A stretch of DNA of 64,000 bases, from the NCBI GenBank assembly GCA_024449915.1, contig JAMZAV010004966.1, positions 1 to 64,000 of the forward strand. Direction: 5' to 3'. Source of the stretch: Sweltsa coloradensis. Its lineage: Eukaryota > Arthropoda > Insecta > Plecoptera > Chloroperlidae. Each line of letters opens with the position of its first letter. Within the stretch, counting starts at the first letter, position 1. Of this stretch, positions 25,401-39,000 are shown one piece after another. Under the pieces are notes generated by a model. That model ran no database searches. It was not told where the DNA came from and saw only the letters and a program-made list of their open reading frames with translations. A program made the translations under genes and the position numbers.

Positions 25401-26978
25401 TTGTAACTTGTAGGCCTACTTAACAGACAATAACAATTGATATTTAAAACAAATTGGGTAGGTGGCCTAGGGCATATAATGTTCTATCCATACGCTGACT
25501 GTTCCTCAAGCAGAGACTAGCATGTTAGGCCTACCTTGGTTGGTACTTGTTAAATTCACTTTGTTAATATTTTATTGTTACGTATTAATTTCCAAAACAA
25601 AATGCGAATTGTAGTGAAATTTGACAACTACTAGCCCTACATTATTTATTAAGTAAAGCTAGATACAATCGGTACAGGGGAAAACGTATATGTAGCCCAC
25701 AATGAAATTTTATTTTTTGTAGTTAATTTGTTTAGAGAAAGGGAAAGGAAATAATAATAATAAAACCATTTTTTGAATTAAATTACGTACTTTGAATCTC
25801 GTACTGTACCTATTGCAATTTGTATGAACATCCCATCTTCGGGGGTTTTTATCCAGCCCAATAGTTTTGGTTTAAATGTCCTACTACGGGTTATTGGAGT
25901 TTCATGATCTCTGTTTTGGCACAAAGTGGATTTTAAATAAATGTTGTTTTGGTTCTTATTTACTACAATTCAGAAATTAAAAAAGTCCGCCCCAACCGGG
26001 ATTCGAACCACGGGTCCCCGCATTCCGACAGGGTTTTAAAACCACTAGGACTAGACCTCAGGACGGGGTACATTTAAATTAAGAATTGTAGTTGCTTTTA
26101 TACATCTGAATGGGGGAACTATGCAACGAATATCTGCTGCCTTTGAACGACCACCAAAGTTTAATTATAATTATTCCTTTACGCGGGTATGACCGGGGGT
26201 TATTTCTCAAAGCGAATACATGGAAATATACTGGAATGCGGGAGACCTGTGGTTCAACCCGGGTTGGGGGCGGATTTTTTTAAATTTCTAAATTGTAGAA
26301 AATAATAAAAATTTTTCACCACGGAATTTTTCCCCGACAAACCCAAATCTAGAAATTGTTTGGTTCATTTACACCGTACTATATTGGAAATTGACACCCT
26401 TAATCAGTAAAATTTTTCAAAAAGTTCCATGTGCCTTTTTAAATTTTGCACATATCCCTTTAGCACTAGCAGTATGTCACTACCGTATTAACCAAGCTTA
26501 TTCCACAGTACGTATTGTGTTTGTTAATTCAGACAACAAGATTAATGCTTTCAGTATATTATTTGTTTGACTGTGTTTAAGACTGTGCTTTGCCTAGGCT
26601 ATGGTTGTCGGTGTTGGGGGTTGGCTGGACTCTCTGAACTAAGTTAGACAAACACAACAACTTGGAAATAAACAGACAAACCTTTCTCAACTAAAATAAA
26701 TGAAATCTTGAAAAAATGCCAAGCAAATAATTCAATAGAAATTCACATTACGTAAATAAAAATTATGCAAAATAGATAAATAAATGGCTAAATATAATTA
26801 TTCAAATATGAAATTCGTCTTCAATAAAAAATTAAAGTTAAATCAATATCAAATGATTTTACAGAAAATAAAATTCAATATCATAAATAAACTTTAAAAA
26901 TAATGTTTTGTAAAATGTTTATTTCTGGTTTTTGTTTGGTCGTATTAGAAAAGTGCTGTCAGTTAACATTTTTTAAAA

Positions 26979-27016
<38 letters not shown>

Positions 27017-30000
27017 GTATTATTATTGAAATTAACTGTTCTGTTTATACGGCTAAAGCTTTTTTGGGAGAGGGGCATTCAACCTTAAAAGTTGTACATT
27101 GCATTCTTTTAAACTGTTTATAATTGCAATTTGTTGGACAGGCTGTGGGGTACTATACTTACTTGGGTGCTTATTAATATTTTTTTGTATTTCTTTCCGC
27201 GATTTTTTGAATGGTCTCCATCCGTGGCATGTCGTCTGATAGGAGGTGAGTTTTCAACATTGGTGACCATTTTTTTAGATACATATTTTTGGGGTAGGGG
27301 CCCTGGTTTTTTGGGGGCTTGCCTACCATTTAGTATTTTTAACTATGAGTAGGTCTTGCACTTTGAATGTTTTCCTACAATAACGTGGGGTTTTTTTACT
27401 GTTTAGCTCTCAACTCGATGATGTTAGTTTCGAGCGCTAAACTTTGAATGCCAAGCAAAGCGTGAATAGTAACAACTGACAAATATAAACTTTGTTTTGC
27501 ATTTGTTTGGCCCTAAAATATGTCAATGATTCTATAAGTCCTCTGCGTAGAACCTTGCACAATGCGAGATCAATTTTCCCGATGTCTTAGCAGGGATTGT
27601 AAACTTCTCTCTCAGAGAGTAGGGTGCCACGTGAGCGCTCTGCTGGGGGGATATACGTAGAGGTTGACATTTATGGCCAACAAAAGTAAGAACTTTGAGT
27701 TTACATAGTACTGGCGTGGACCTACTTGTTGTCCATCATCAATGTTTTGATTACCATTTTGTCACGTTCCCATCAAGAGTCAACTTTTCTTAAACACATC
27801 TATTTTGATCTATTGCCATAAAACATGGATCTTTCATTACGGTATCTACTGCATAGTTTTTAGTTTTGTATCTTATCTATACAAATAGTAAACATAATTT
27901 CTTTAACATTTATATAACCAAGTTCAATCTATTTTCAAAGCTTGAAACTGTTGTCCTTCCTACAACAATATACCTAATAGGCTAATAGACTGTTTATTTG
28001 ATTAGCATCCAGTAGATAATTTTACAGATCTCTAGGTAGGGAACAACAGTTGATACTATGCCATGATATGATTCCCTTTTATAATATAAACCCTGTTCTT
28101 TTTGAAGTAATGAAGGTCTAGTTCTTGTAATTACATTTAAAGAAATCATATAAGTAGTATGTATTATTATTTCAAATTATCTTGAATGGTTTTTCCCCAT
28201 CTGTGTGTTATTATGATATTGTACAGTGTTTTCCACTGGATAAACTCTGAGGCATCCAACCTTAGTAGTTAGTTAGTCCTATGATCATGCCTTGCTTGCT
28301 CACAGTAGAACACAGCAACTAGAAACTGCTTGTGTATTACCCTATCTTCCCTCATCTTGTTTAGTACTATCTATTTATCATCTACCCTTCATCAACTCTG
28401 GCTTATTGTACAGGCATAAGGGGGTGATATGAAAAGATTAGCAAAACCTAAACCCAAGATGATAACGGCAAGAGCCCTGGCATTCTCAAAACAATGCAAC
28501 ATACAAACTAACTATCTCAATATCTGAATAAAACTAAATCCAAAATATAGCTGCGTATTAATTTTATCTTGGGCAGTATTAATTTCACACATCCTGATCA
28601 CTGTGTAGTGAAGATTGTTGCACGGTCTCTCGGAGTCTGTGCAAGTTTGATTGTGGAGTGAGCCCCCTAGATTTTCCCGGGCAACAAAGGGGGGCACGTA
28701 GCCACAGGGTTTACCCCCGCACTGCAAAGTAGTGCGCTTTGGGTGCCGGTGTAAACTAAAAACTCCGGGGAAAACAGTGGCATCATAGGGAAAACCCAAG
28801 GGAAAAACACTACTACACACTTTCTCGTAGGGATGACATCAAATATTAAAATAGGGATTCAGTTCCCAAACTCCTGTCGGATTTGGGTAACCAGTTGTGT
28901 AGTTGCAACTGTCAAATAAATCTACCAATTGTAATAATTTGTTAATGTTGTTCAATTTAACAAAACATACCAGGAGCAGATTTGAATCCTAGTGTGGACC
29001 CAAGTTCCCGGTTGTCCGATGTCATCCCTACCTTCTAATAAAAATGAATAAATTCAAAAAAAATCCCCACTAAATTGTCTCCCGCCATTTTAATGTTGTT
29101 TTTTGGGCCTCAGAAACAACAAGAGCTGAACAAAACCAAGGAGATAATCGTGCTTGACCACAAGCGCTCGAATGCAATCAACATCGGCATGACAAAGCTG
29201 CCCCCGCCACGTTCCATTAAGACTGCGATACTCAAGATGGATGCCACCATCATGAACCGGGAGGGGATTGAGGTGAGCGTTGGTTTGATCCACCATCTTG
29301 ACACTTTAGATCCGGCTTGGTGTTTTTACTTTTTACTTTATTAAATTATTACTATTAGTAGAGTAGGCCCTATTGATATCTTGGGTGGTATTGTGCGCAT
29401 GCATACATTTTAAAATTGTACCTTGACAAGAATAGAGCGAGGACCCTTGTTTGTTTGTTTTATTAGTATCCAACAGATGTTTGACACATAGGCCTACCTG
29501 ACTATAAATTACAAACACGTTAAAAGAACATACATTGCCTAGTATTTTATTGCAATTGGTACAGACCAAACAATGAGCACATGTTTGTGTGTTCCAGAAA
29601 CTGCTGACGATGCTCCCTACGGAGGACGAGCGCTCCCGGATCCAGGAGGCTCAGATGGGGAACCCGGACACTCCGCTGGGCAGCGCCGAGCAGTTCCTTC
29701 TGACGCTCACCTCGATATCGGAGCTGCCGGCGCGACTCAAGCTGTGGGCGTTCAAGCTGGACTACGAGAACAGCGAGAAGGAGATCGCGGAGCCCCTGAT
29801 GGACCTCAAACAAGGAATACAGACGCTCCGGGTGAACAAGACATTCCGCGCCATCCTCAGCACGCTGCTCTCAATAGGCATATTCCTCAACGGAAACGAG
29901 GTATGTCACATTGCGTGGCGTGTTCAGAGGAAGAACTACCGCAATATTACACCCTCCGCTTTATCTTTTAGATACGTAGCCCGTTTAGACATTTATTGGC

Positions 30001-33000
30001 CCGGCAAATTCATTGGTTCCTAGACAATTCCTAGCAAAATCCTAGCAAAGGCAGTGGGCCCAAGGTCTTCCCAGAGTCGATCAAAGAATTTTCCCCCGGT
30101 TTAGCGTCGGAAATCAACCCAGGGATCAAGCAAAGTACAATGTTGAATATACAAATTTGCAGATACGTAAGGTATTATTCGTTGACAATGCATGAATGAT
30201 ATATTTATTGATTGATTGGATATTGCTTAACGTTTCAAAAATGCATGTTATAATATTTATACGTTTTTAAATTAGACATTATCATAATTCGGCCCTCTGA
30301 CATCATCGGAAGGCAAAATTTTAATGCCCGGATCACCTCAGGCAAACTATTGCTAGAATATATTAATGTTTACTGGGTTTGACTACCTAATCCATTCATA
30401 CTTTTTGGGCGGTGAGGGAAAGTAATTTCTAGGGGGGGGGTCCCAAAATTCCTTAACATACGAACATACAATCGCGCTTCTCTATTAATGTACATAGTTA
30501 ATATGATCCAGGTTCTCTACTTGAAACAACCCTCTTGAGCATATCTCTAAAACACTACACAACAAAGAAAATTAACATTTATTAATAAAATTTGCATATT
30601 CTATAATAGAGATATGTGTGAAATGTGAAGTTGTGTGTGTTGAAGTCAAGGTAAATCCAAATCTATTCCTATTCTTAATAGAACTTGTTTTTTCTTGTTG
30701 AAGGCCGATACTAAGTGGAAGTACCCTAGGCTATCTAATTTGTAGTATCACATTCCGCTCTCAAATTGGTGTAGGCGGCCTATAATTGATATCGGCTGTT
30801 AATAGTAGAATGATTCTAGTGTGAAAAATGCCTATTGGCTAAGGCTTTAGATTTGGGGAAGGGTTGCAGGTTTTGGGGAAAAAAAAGAAAAAAATAAAAC
30901 CAAAAATTTTTACAAAAATTTTTACCCGCTGATGACAACTGCAGCTAATTTATCCACCCTGTCTATCTCTAACCCTTTCTCTAAGAATGAATGAAGAGAC
31001 ACCCTGGCCAAGCAACAACAGAAGGGGCAGCTTTTCTCTTGTTGCCAAGGGTCCTTCTTCGAATCCAGGTTAAGACAGGTTTTTTTGTTGCCCAAGCAAC
31101 CCCATTAGGGGGGAAGCCCCTTACGGTTTTTCTGTGTTTTTGACTTTCCACCCTTTCCCATCCTAACCCTTTTTCTTAAGATGATTAAGATGCACTCTGG
31201 CCGAGCAAAAAACAGAAGGGGGAGCTTTTCTCTGTTGCCAAAGGGGCTGCTTTGAATCCGGGGAAATCGGGATTTTGTCTCCCGAGCATGAGTTGGGAGG
31301 GAAGCTCCCTTCGGGGTTTTGGCGGGGTGGCTCAGTGTAATGGTGTTTGATTGAGTAAACCTTGCGATGAGAAACATGCATGCAGAATTTTCTTCTTTCG
31401 GCCCTACCACAGGGTTTGGGTTTTGTTTGTGAGTTTTTTTTGCATGTAGTTAGTGATTTTAGTGGGCCACCATCTGGGTGACGATCCTAGAAGGACGAAA
31501 CGCGTGGTATTTAAAGGAAAAACTTTAAAATTAGCTGCAGTTGTCATCAGCAGATGAAAAGTTTTGTCGCCCCCAGCCCTTCAGGCTGGGATTTATGTTC
31601 TCTTTGCTTTCCCAACCTGTCAACCCTTCTCCAATCTCTCTTCAATAGTAGAATGAGATGTTTATTAGTAAGTAGGGTAGGTAATTGATTTTTTAGTCCA
31701 GATTTTTTTCCTTTTTCCCAAAATTCATCACCCCTAAAGATTGTTAGTTTTGTAGTAATTTCATAGCGATACTTAACATTGTGTAACATTAGGTAACAGA
31801 GCTGTGAGCTGAGCTTAACAACAAAAATGTAGTGTTTTATTTTATTTTAACAGTCAATTATTCAGCAATCTTAAAAGTTAATTATTGATATTCTAATGTA
31901 AACTTCCATCATGGCAACCCCACAAATCAACACCCAACAAATAGATGAAAACTGTGTCGGTGATTGATTGTGCAGGTGAAGGGGTTCGAGATCGAGTACC
32001 TAGCCAAGGTGCCCGAGGTCAAGGACACCGTACACAAGCACTCCTTGCTCCACCACCTGTCGCACATGGTGATGGAGAAGTTTCCCGACGCCACTGACTT
32101 GTATTCCGAGATCGGAGCCGTGACTCGCGCGTCCAAGGTCGACTTTGAAGAGCTGGCCGCCAACATAGTCAAGATGGAAGTCGAGTGTAAAGCATCGTGG
32201 GACCACCTGAAACTCATCGCCAAGCACGACGGTTCGACCACCATGAAAGTCAAGTGAGTCTAGGCCCCAGGTATCTTACCTCTTGAAAGTCTGGCTGCTG
32301 AGAATATTAACAGATACCAAGGAATTTAGTATATGCCCTCAAAATGATGAGTTAAAATCTAGGATCCAATTTAAATCTTAAATCTAAAGTAAAAATATGT
32401 TTTGGCCTACTACAACACCGTTTTCTACACTGAAAGGGAATATCTGGAATATAGGACTAGATATATTATATTCATTATATGTGAATGTGATATTACAAAG
32501 TTTGGAACTAAACTAGTTATTATGATATTATATTGGAGAAGGGTTGACAGTAGGGGTGGGCGAACTTCCCCAAAACTTGAGCCCGAGCCCAGCTTTTTTG
32601 AAATTTGGGTCAGTTGGGCTCAACTTTTTAAAACCGGTTTTTGTTTTTATCAAAACTTCGAAATTTAAAACGAACTTCGTCTTTAAAAATTTCGCCAAAA
32701 ACACGCCAAAAATGATTTTTTACATTTTCGGTAAAAAACAACAAAGCAGCGATCGCCATACTGGATATTTTTAACAGCTGATTTTTCCAAGTTTTCCGGC
32801 CTTTAAAAGTTCTCGTTTGTCACGCCTGAGTCACGACGAAGCTATCGTTAGAAGGCGGGCGATCTGGGGTTGGCTCGTCGTAAATTCACAAACCCTCGGC
32901 AGGGTTTCCCCCAACATAACAAAAAACCAAAATGAAATTTTGCTTTCTTGACTACGAAGTACCAAAATATTTAAATTAACGGCGGGGAAAAATTTTTTTT

Positions 33001-36000
33001 AAAATACTGTACGCAAAATTTTTAAAAAAGTTTGAATTAATTTAATTTTTTTTGACGAAATGGAGCCCTTTTTTTTGAGCTTTTTTTTAAATTTAAAAAT
33101 TTTTTTTTTTTTTTTTTTAAAAAAATTTTTTAAAAGTTATTTGTTACAGAAAATAATGGATTTTCAAAAATTCGGCTCGAGTTCGAAGTTCGAAAATTTT
33201 TTGTTCAAAAGTTTTGAGTTTGGCCGAAATCAAAAAAACCCGGTTCGCCCACCCCCATTTACAGGTTGGGAAAACAAAAAGAACATAAACCCCGCCCGAT
33301 GCCTGATGAGTCTCAGAAGGACGAAACGCGTCGTGGGTTTTAAGGGGAACAAATTTAAAATTTGCTGCAGTTGTCAGCAGGTTAAAAGTTTTGTCGCCCC
33401 AGCCCTTCAGGCGGGGTTTAGTTCTCTTTTCTTTCCCAACCTGTTAACCTTCTCCAAACTAAAAAGCCAAAAAGGCATTTTTCCACAAAAAAAATATTAA
33501 TTAGATATTTTATTTTATATTTATTTTTTTATTAAAAACAAAAATAACAAACATAGTTACAGTTTTTTAAAAGTTTTTTACCGTTGTTTGTTTTAAATAG
33601 GATCAAATCGATAAGCAGCCCAAGTTTGGGGGTTTTTAATTTTTCAAGTGACTTTTTATTAGGGTGTGCGAATCCCAATTTTTTATTTGAAACCGAATCT
33701 CGAATCCCAAACACAAGATTCGCGAATCGAATCCCAACCAAAATTTGGGTTTTTCCTAACGGAACAAGTAACATAAAAAAAGCCTAATTTTATGGGCCCC
33801 CTGCTGTTTTTATTTTTTTACCACGTTTCAGATCCGTGACATCTTCAGCCAATCAAAAAACACTTCATACATCCAGCCCCTTTTCTGAACGCGTGATTTA
33901 CTCGCGCGGTGGGTATCTTTTCTTTTTGGGATTGTTTTACTTTTTAAGATAACATGCAGGAATTTTTGCGTATTTAAAAGCCATTAGTAGGACTAAACAT
34001 AACATGGTTGTAGGGCCCCCACATATTTTTATTAGAGTTGGAGATGGACAGTTAGTAATGCAAAAGCATTGATGTGAAGGGGAACTGACTGACAAAACAC
34101 GGCCCGCCCCGGGGGCCCCCGTATCTGAGTGGGGCCGGGGCCGTTGGGTCGCCTGAAGAGAGAGGGGCGCTGCCCGGGGGCCTTTTCGCAACGCCTGCAG
34201 GGAGCCTGCCCGCATCGAGAGAAAAAGGGACTGGGCACGTTGTTTTCGATGCTACGGCGAGAAAAAAGCTTTTTCTTGAACAACAAGATGCGAACGGAAA
34301 TTCTTCGTTTTGTAGCGGGGCCATGTTATCACGGATGATTGCAAACTATAAAAACGACCACGATTTATTTGCGGTTTTTCCGGGGGTTTGGGCCGGATTT
34401 GAATGTTTGAATATTCGAATTTTTTTCGATTTTGGATTTTGAACGACGATCGAATTTGAACCTTAAAATTTTGATTTGGATTTAAAAACCCACACCCCCA
34501 AACCCCAAAAATTGATAAATTCGAAAAAAATCAACCCAAAAATCACTATTTTTTTTTATATTTTTTTAGGATTGACATGAATAGGGGTAAAATAAAAAAT
34601 TTTAATAAAAATTTTTCAAAAATTATAAAAATTAAAAATTAATTAAAAATAAAAAATTATATTATTTATTCCCCAAAAAAATATATTTTTATTTATATAT
34701 TTTTTGTTTTTATTTCCACCATGGGGTTTGGGTAAATAGTTTGGTTTTGCCAAGCGGACAATCATTTTCTTAATACATATTTTTGTATTTTTTTTCTTGC
34801 GTGACACAACCCCTCCCACTTTTTCCTGTCTTCCCACATCTTCTCTATCTCCCACACTGCCCAAACCTCTCCCCCCCCCCCCCCTCCAATTGCTGTACCT
34901 GGTCTTGCCATCTATCCCCAGGTTATAATAATAATTAAAAATAAAAAATAAAAATAATTTTAAACCTTTTTTAAAAAGGGGGGGGGGAAAAGGGAGGAGG
35001 GGGGGGAGCTGTTCCACTTAAGGTTCCCTGGGTTGAGTGGTAAGACCCCTACCCGTTCTTTGGTGGGGTGGTTCCCCGGGTCGACCGCCCCGGAAATGGC
35101 GACGTTCGGGTTTGCCTCGGTACACCGGGGAGGGGTTTTACAAATGGGGGGCGCCGGGGAAAAAAACCGGGGAGACAATACGAAAAACTTTCGGGCATTT
35201 TTTTGTCGAGTGGCCTTTGAGTATTTGGACCACGAGGGAGAGGGTTCTACAGACTCTGGAGAAGAAGGCGAACCACAGAGAGAGAAATAAGACTCGCGGG
35301 GAAGATGATCACTGAGGTAGGTTCATTAATTTTCTGGGACTTAGTCTGTTCTTATGATCTAAGAGTAGGCTACATATAAGAGTATCGGACCACGAGGGAG
35401 AGGGTTCTACAGACTCTGGGAAAAAGGGAAAACCCAGAGGGAAAAGACTCGCGGGAAGATGATCACTGAGGTACGTTCATTAACTTCTCGTATGGACTTT
35501 AGTCCGTTCTTATGAAGAGTAGGCTATAAAACTTAGCTCATTGTCCTTTTGTTAAGGAACATGTCAAATACCTCGGGCGTGATATGTCATCATATCCTAA
35601 TAATTCAGAATAATTGCCGCTGTACATAGGCGATGGTCATGTAACACACTTCTCTACTTAGTAGTACCGGTAATATTCTACTGGGTGTGTTCTCAATACA
35701 ATGGTCGATAAGTCTAGTTATTATACATTTAAAATAGCAACAGCTCTTAACACTTTGAAGTGTCTGTACTTACTAGCCAAAGCCAATACTTTAGGCCTAA
35801 GTTGTTGTTTTCCGGTGTCCGTATTCACATTATTATGACTATCATCATGTGTCTAGGGACACGCATTCCTTTTGTTACTGTCCATGTCTTCTGGCATTTC
35901 GTCAATCACTTCCTTTAATCTTGCACGTAAGTAACTGACAATGTACATAGGGCTATTAAATTTGGACAACATTTTGATGTCACGGCTTTCATAGGGTGAT

Positions 36001-39000
36001 TTCTTAACATTACTCAGCTTATAAGCTGCTAATAAAATACAATACAATACAACTTGTGTTTTTTTTCTTTTTTTTGTGAAGATAAAAAATACATGTTAAG
36101 TGGTTCTCTGACTAACAATAATTTTTAGCAAAGCTAAAGTCAGATTTCGTCAAGTTAGTCAATAGTTGGCTCTGTTACTTGTAGGGCTTGCTGTTCATTA
36201 TATTTTGTGCAACAATTAATCATGTCTGTGGTACCTAATTCAGTTTGATGAACTAACTACGTAAATTGCTCTTGCGTTGTAGGTTGGCAAGTTCCGCACG
36301 AAGGAGGATCGGGCCGACGCTGAGTTGCGTCATCTCCTGGGCAGTGATCTGTCTGATGCGGAGAGCGTAGCGCACGGCACTCTACCCTGGCGTAGACAGC
36401 GCAAGGAGCTGGGACGGACGGTCTTGGGTGCGTATTATTACGTATTTACTCTATTATAGGCCGCCATGGAGTAATGACTGCACCCTTATTTTGACCCCTC
36501 AAATTTTCTAGACAAGGATATAATTACTCTTGACATATTGCTCTACTTATGGCCGCAACCTACCTTTCCCTTCTAAATTATTCCCGAGGTCTTATTCGCA
36601 TAAATACAGTAGCCTCGTTGCTGCAGACGCGTGTCCTACCCGACTACATTGACTCAATACATGCATACATACATACACTACACTTTACTAACCGGGCTTC
36701 AACCCCAGGTTCGCTCGGCCGGGAAGAGCCGACCAACGGGAACCTGACGGACGCTGATGACGAGATCCTGGAGAGCCTGGTGAAGACAGCGACCAAGGCT
36801 CCCGGGACGCGGACCACGCCCAGAGAGAGGAAGAGGACGAGGCAGGCGGACCGCAAGTCCCGTAAGTACAGCTAGGGAGTTAGATGTATGTAGGCAAGTA
36901 CAGTGTGTATGTAATATTATATGTATTAAGTAGTAGTTTTTTATACGTAATATGTAGGTGTTTTCTTTAAAGCATCATGCCAGTGGGCTGCACAGTACAG
37001 TAAGGAGATTGATTAGATTTAAATTTGGTAATAGCTCATTTATTTTATTAGTTAGGCTTACTTATTTTATTTATTTATGTTTTATAATAACATTAATTAT
37101 GTTTTCTTTAAAGCATCATGCCAGTAGGCTGCATAGTACAGAAAATAGATTAGATTTTAAGTGGTTAACGGCTCATGGACTTCAATCCATTTCAATATGC
37201 ACCACGCTGTTTTCTAACTTTCATTTCATAATTTAGTATTTGTCTTTTCCATGATTAATATTCAGTACTGTACGGTAATCAATTACGTATTGACTGTATC
37301 TTTATAGGAGAAATAAACCGTTCCACATTTGGGCCTAAAGAGGCAGGCAACCAGGCATGTCCGCCCCTGGACCCTTATTCTATAACTGTGTAGAAGGTGT
37401 CGTTTCGTATTGCTGTGAAAAGTTATTGTTTCACACGAAACAACAAAATGTTAAAACAGTGATTCTATGATTCTATACCTCTATCGAGAACTAATGATTT
37501 CATGAATACAGGGATTAGGAGAAACTTCTATTCGACTAAGCAATCGTAGCTTTAACAGAGTTTCAACCTATCAAAATCTCATAAAATAATAAATAATAAA
37601 TTTGCACATATAGCTAGCGGTGGTTTGAGCTTCTACTGACGATTCTTTGTTGACATTATATTTTAGCACGGTAGCGTAGGTATGTCAAAGTCTACGTCAA
37701 ACATAACCTCTCTTAATTTGAAACTGTAAGAAATAAGTATGTGAGTAAACCTAAACGTGCAATCGTAGCTTTAACAGAGTTTGCACCAATCAAAATCTCA
37801 TAAAATAATAAATAATAAACTTGCACATATAACTAGCGGAGGTTTGAGCTTCTACTGACGATTCTTTGTTGACATTATTTAGCATGGTAGGGTAGGTATG
37901 TCAAAGTCTGTCGAACATAACCTCTCTTAATTTGAAAAACTGTAGGAAATAAGTAGAGAGTAAACCAAAATTACACAAATAATTCTTAATAAATTGAATA
38001 ATGTTATTATAATAAGTGTAAAAAGTTCTCCCAAATATCTTTGTCAGTGACAACTAGTTGGTTGAAACGAAACACCAACTCACAAATTGATGTTATAGAA
38101 TAACCAAAGTGAAATTCTTGTTTCGTTTCAACCGATAAGGTATATCACAGCACGTTGTTGAATAAGGGTCCTGCTAGAACCAAATGGTATAGTATTATTT
38201 GCTATATGCTCCGTTGAGGCAACATGACCCCCTCCCTCCGTGAGCTGTTATGAGCTATGACATTGCCTGTTGTTGATCGGTACTCACCCCTTCTAGTTGT
38301 GGATGCCTACTTATAGTTTCTCTGACACTTGATTTCTATAATTTATTATTATAGTATGTGGCAGAATATATTAGGTAGGTGGTTCTAATGCTGCCACATT
38401 TGCCCACTAGTTAAGCGGTCTCGGACGCGTGAGAATAACGTTGAAGGAGAGGGAAGTGCTTCTCCATAAGTAAGTCGCGCATGCTACAAACCGTCTGATA
38501 CTGATTGTGCTTGTCAGAGGTTCTACTCGTGTGTGTTACAGCCTGTCGTTGACTGATAGTGATTGTGCTTGTCGTAGTTTGTAGTTGTTTTCAAGCGAGT
38601 TATATCGATGTCCTCAAGGATATTTATTAAGCATGTGCATCACATCTCGTATGCTTTGCTTCAATGCCCAAGTGTTAGGTTTAAAAAGAGAATTCACAAT
38701 TCACTTTCACAAGTGATTGAAAGGTTTTCTGTGGTAGACGGCTCGCATGTGCGTGCATGCACATGCAGATTGGCACTGTGCATGTATTGTGATTACTATT
38801 CATCCCTTTAAAACGGACCCATCCTTGCATGATTGTTTAATGTTGATGCCATAGCCAAGAGAAAACAAACATGCTTACTACTACAACCATTATTGCATCT
38901 TCATTGCACAATCAATGGCGCAATATTAGGCCCCCGTGGTTAACAAAGTCAACGTGTACCCTACGTTGCTGTGTATGAGTGGCTGTGTTAGTGTCACCAG

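Larger units (their letters stand above)
25199..29113. other. Large FHOD intron
   Basis: Contents recognised are an inverted pair of tRNA-like heads (25963-26298), a (TTA)n microsatellite (26980-27016) and a small inverted-repeat element (28827-29031). The remainder is AT-rich without recognisable genes. Confidence 0.7.
32254..35218. other. FHOD intron(s), poor-quality sequence, one FH2 exon unaccounted for
   Basis: It holds two degraded hAT-like elements, a hammerhead repeat copy and many swollen A/T/G/C runs. The FH2 segment expected between AKHDGS and [10 protein letters not shown] is not recognisable in any frame, so it is absent, unassembled or too error-rich to see. Confidence 0.6.

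Noticed and set aside
29547..29971. Alternative frames over 29598-29900 on both strands
   Set aside because: The FH2 reading is collinear with FHOD and bounded by matched splice sites; the others are shadows.
35033..35315. Independent genes at 35033-35315
   Set aside because: Both plus frames are pieces of the same frame-broken FHOD exon copies.
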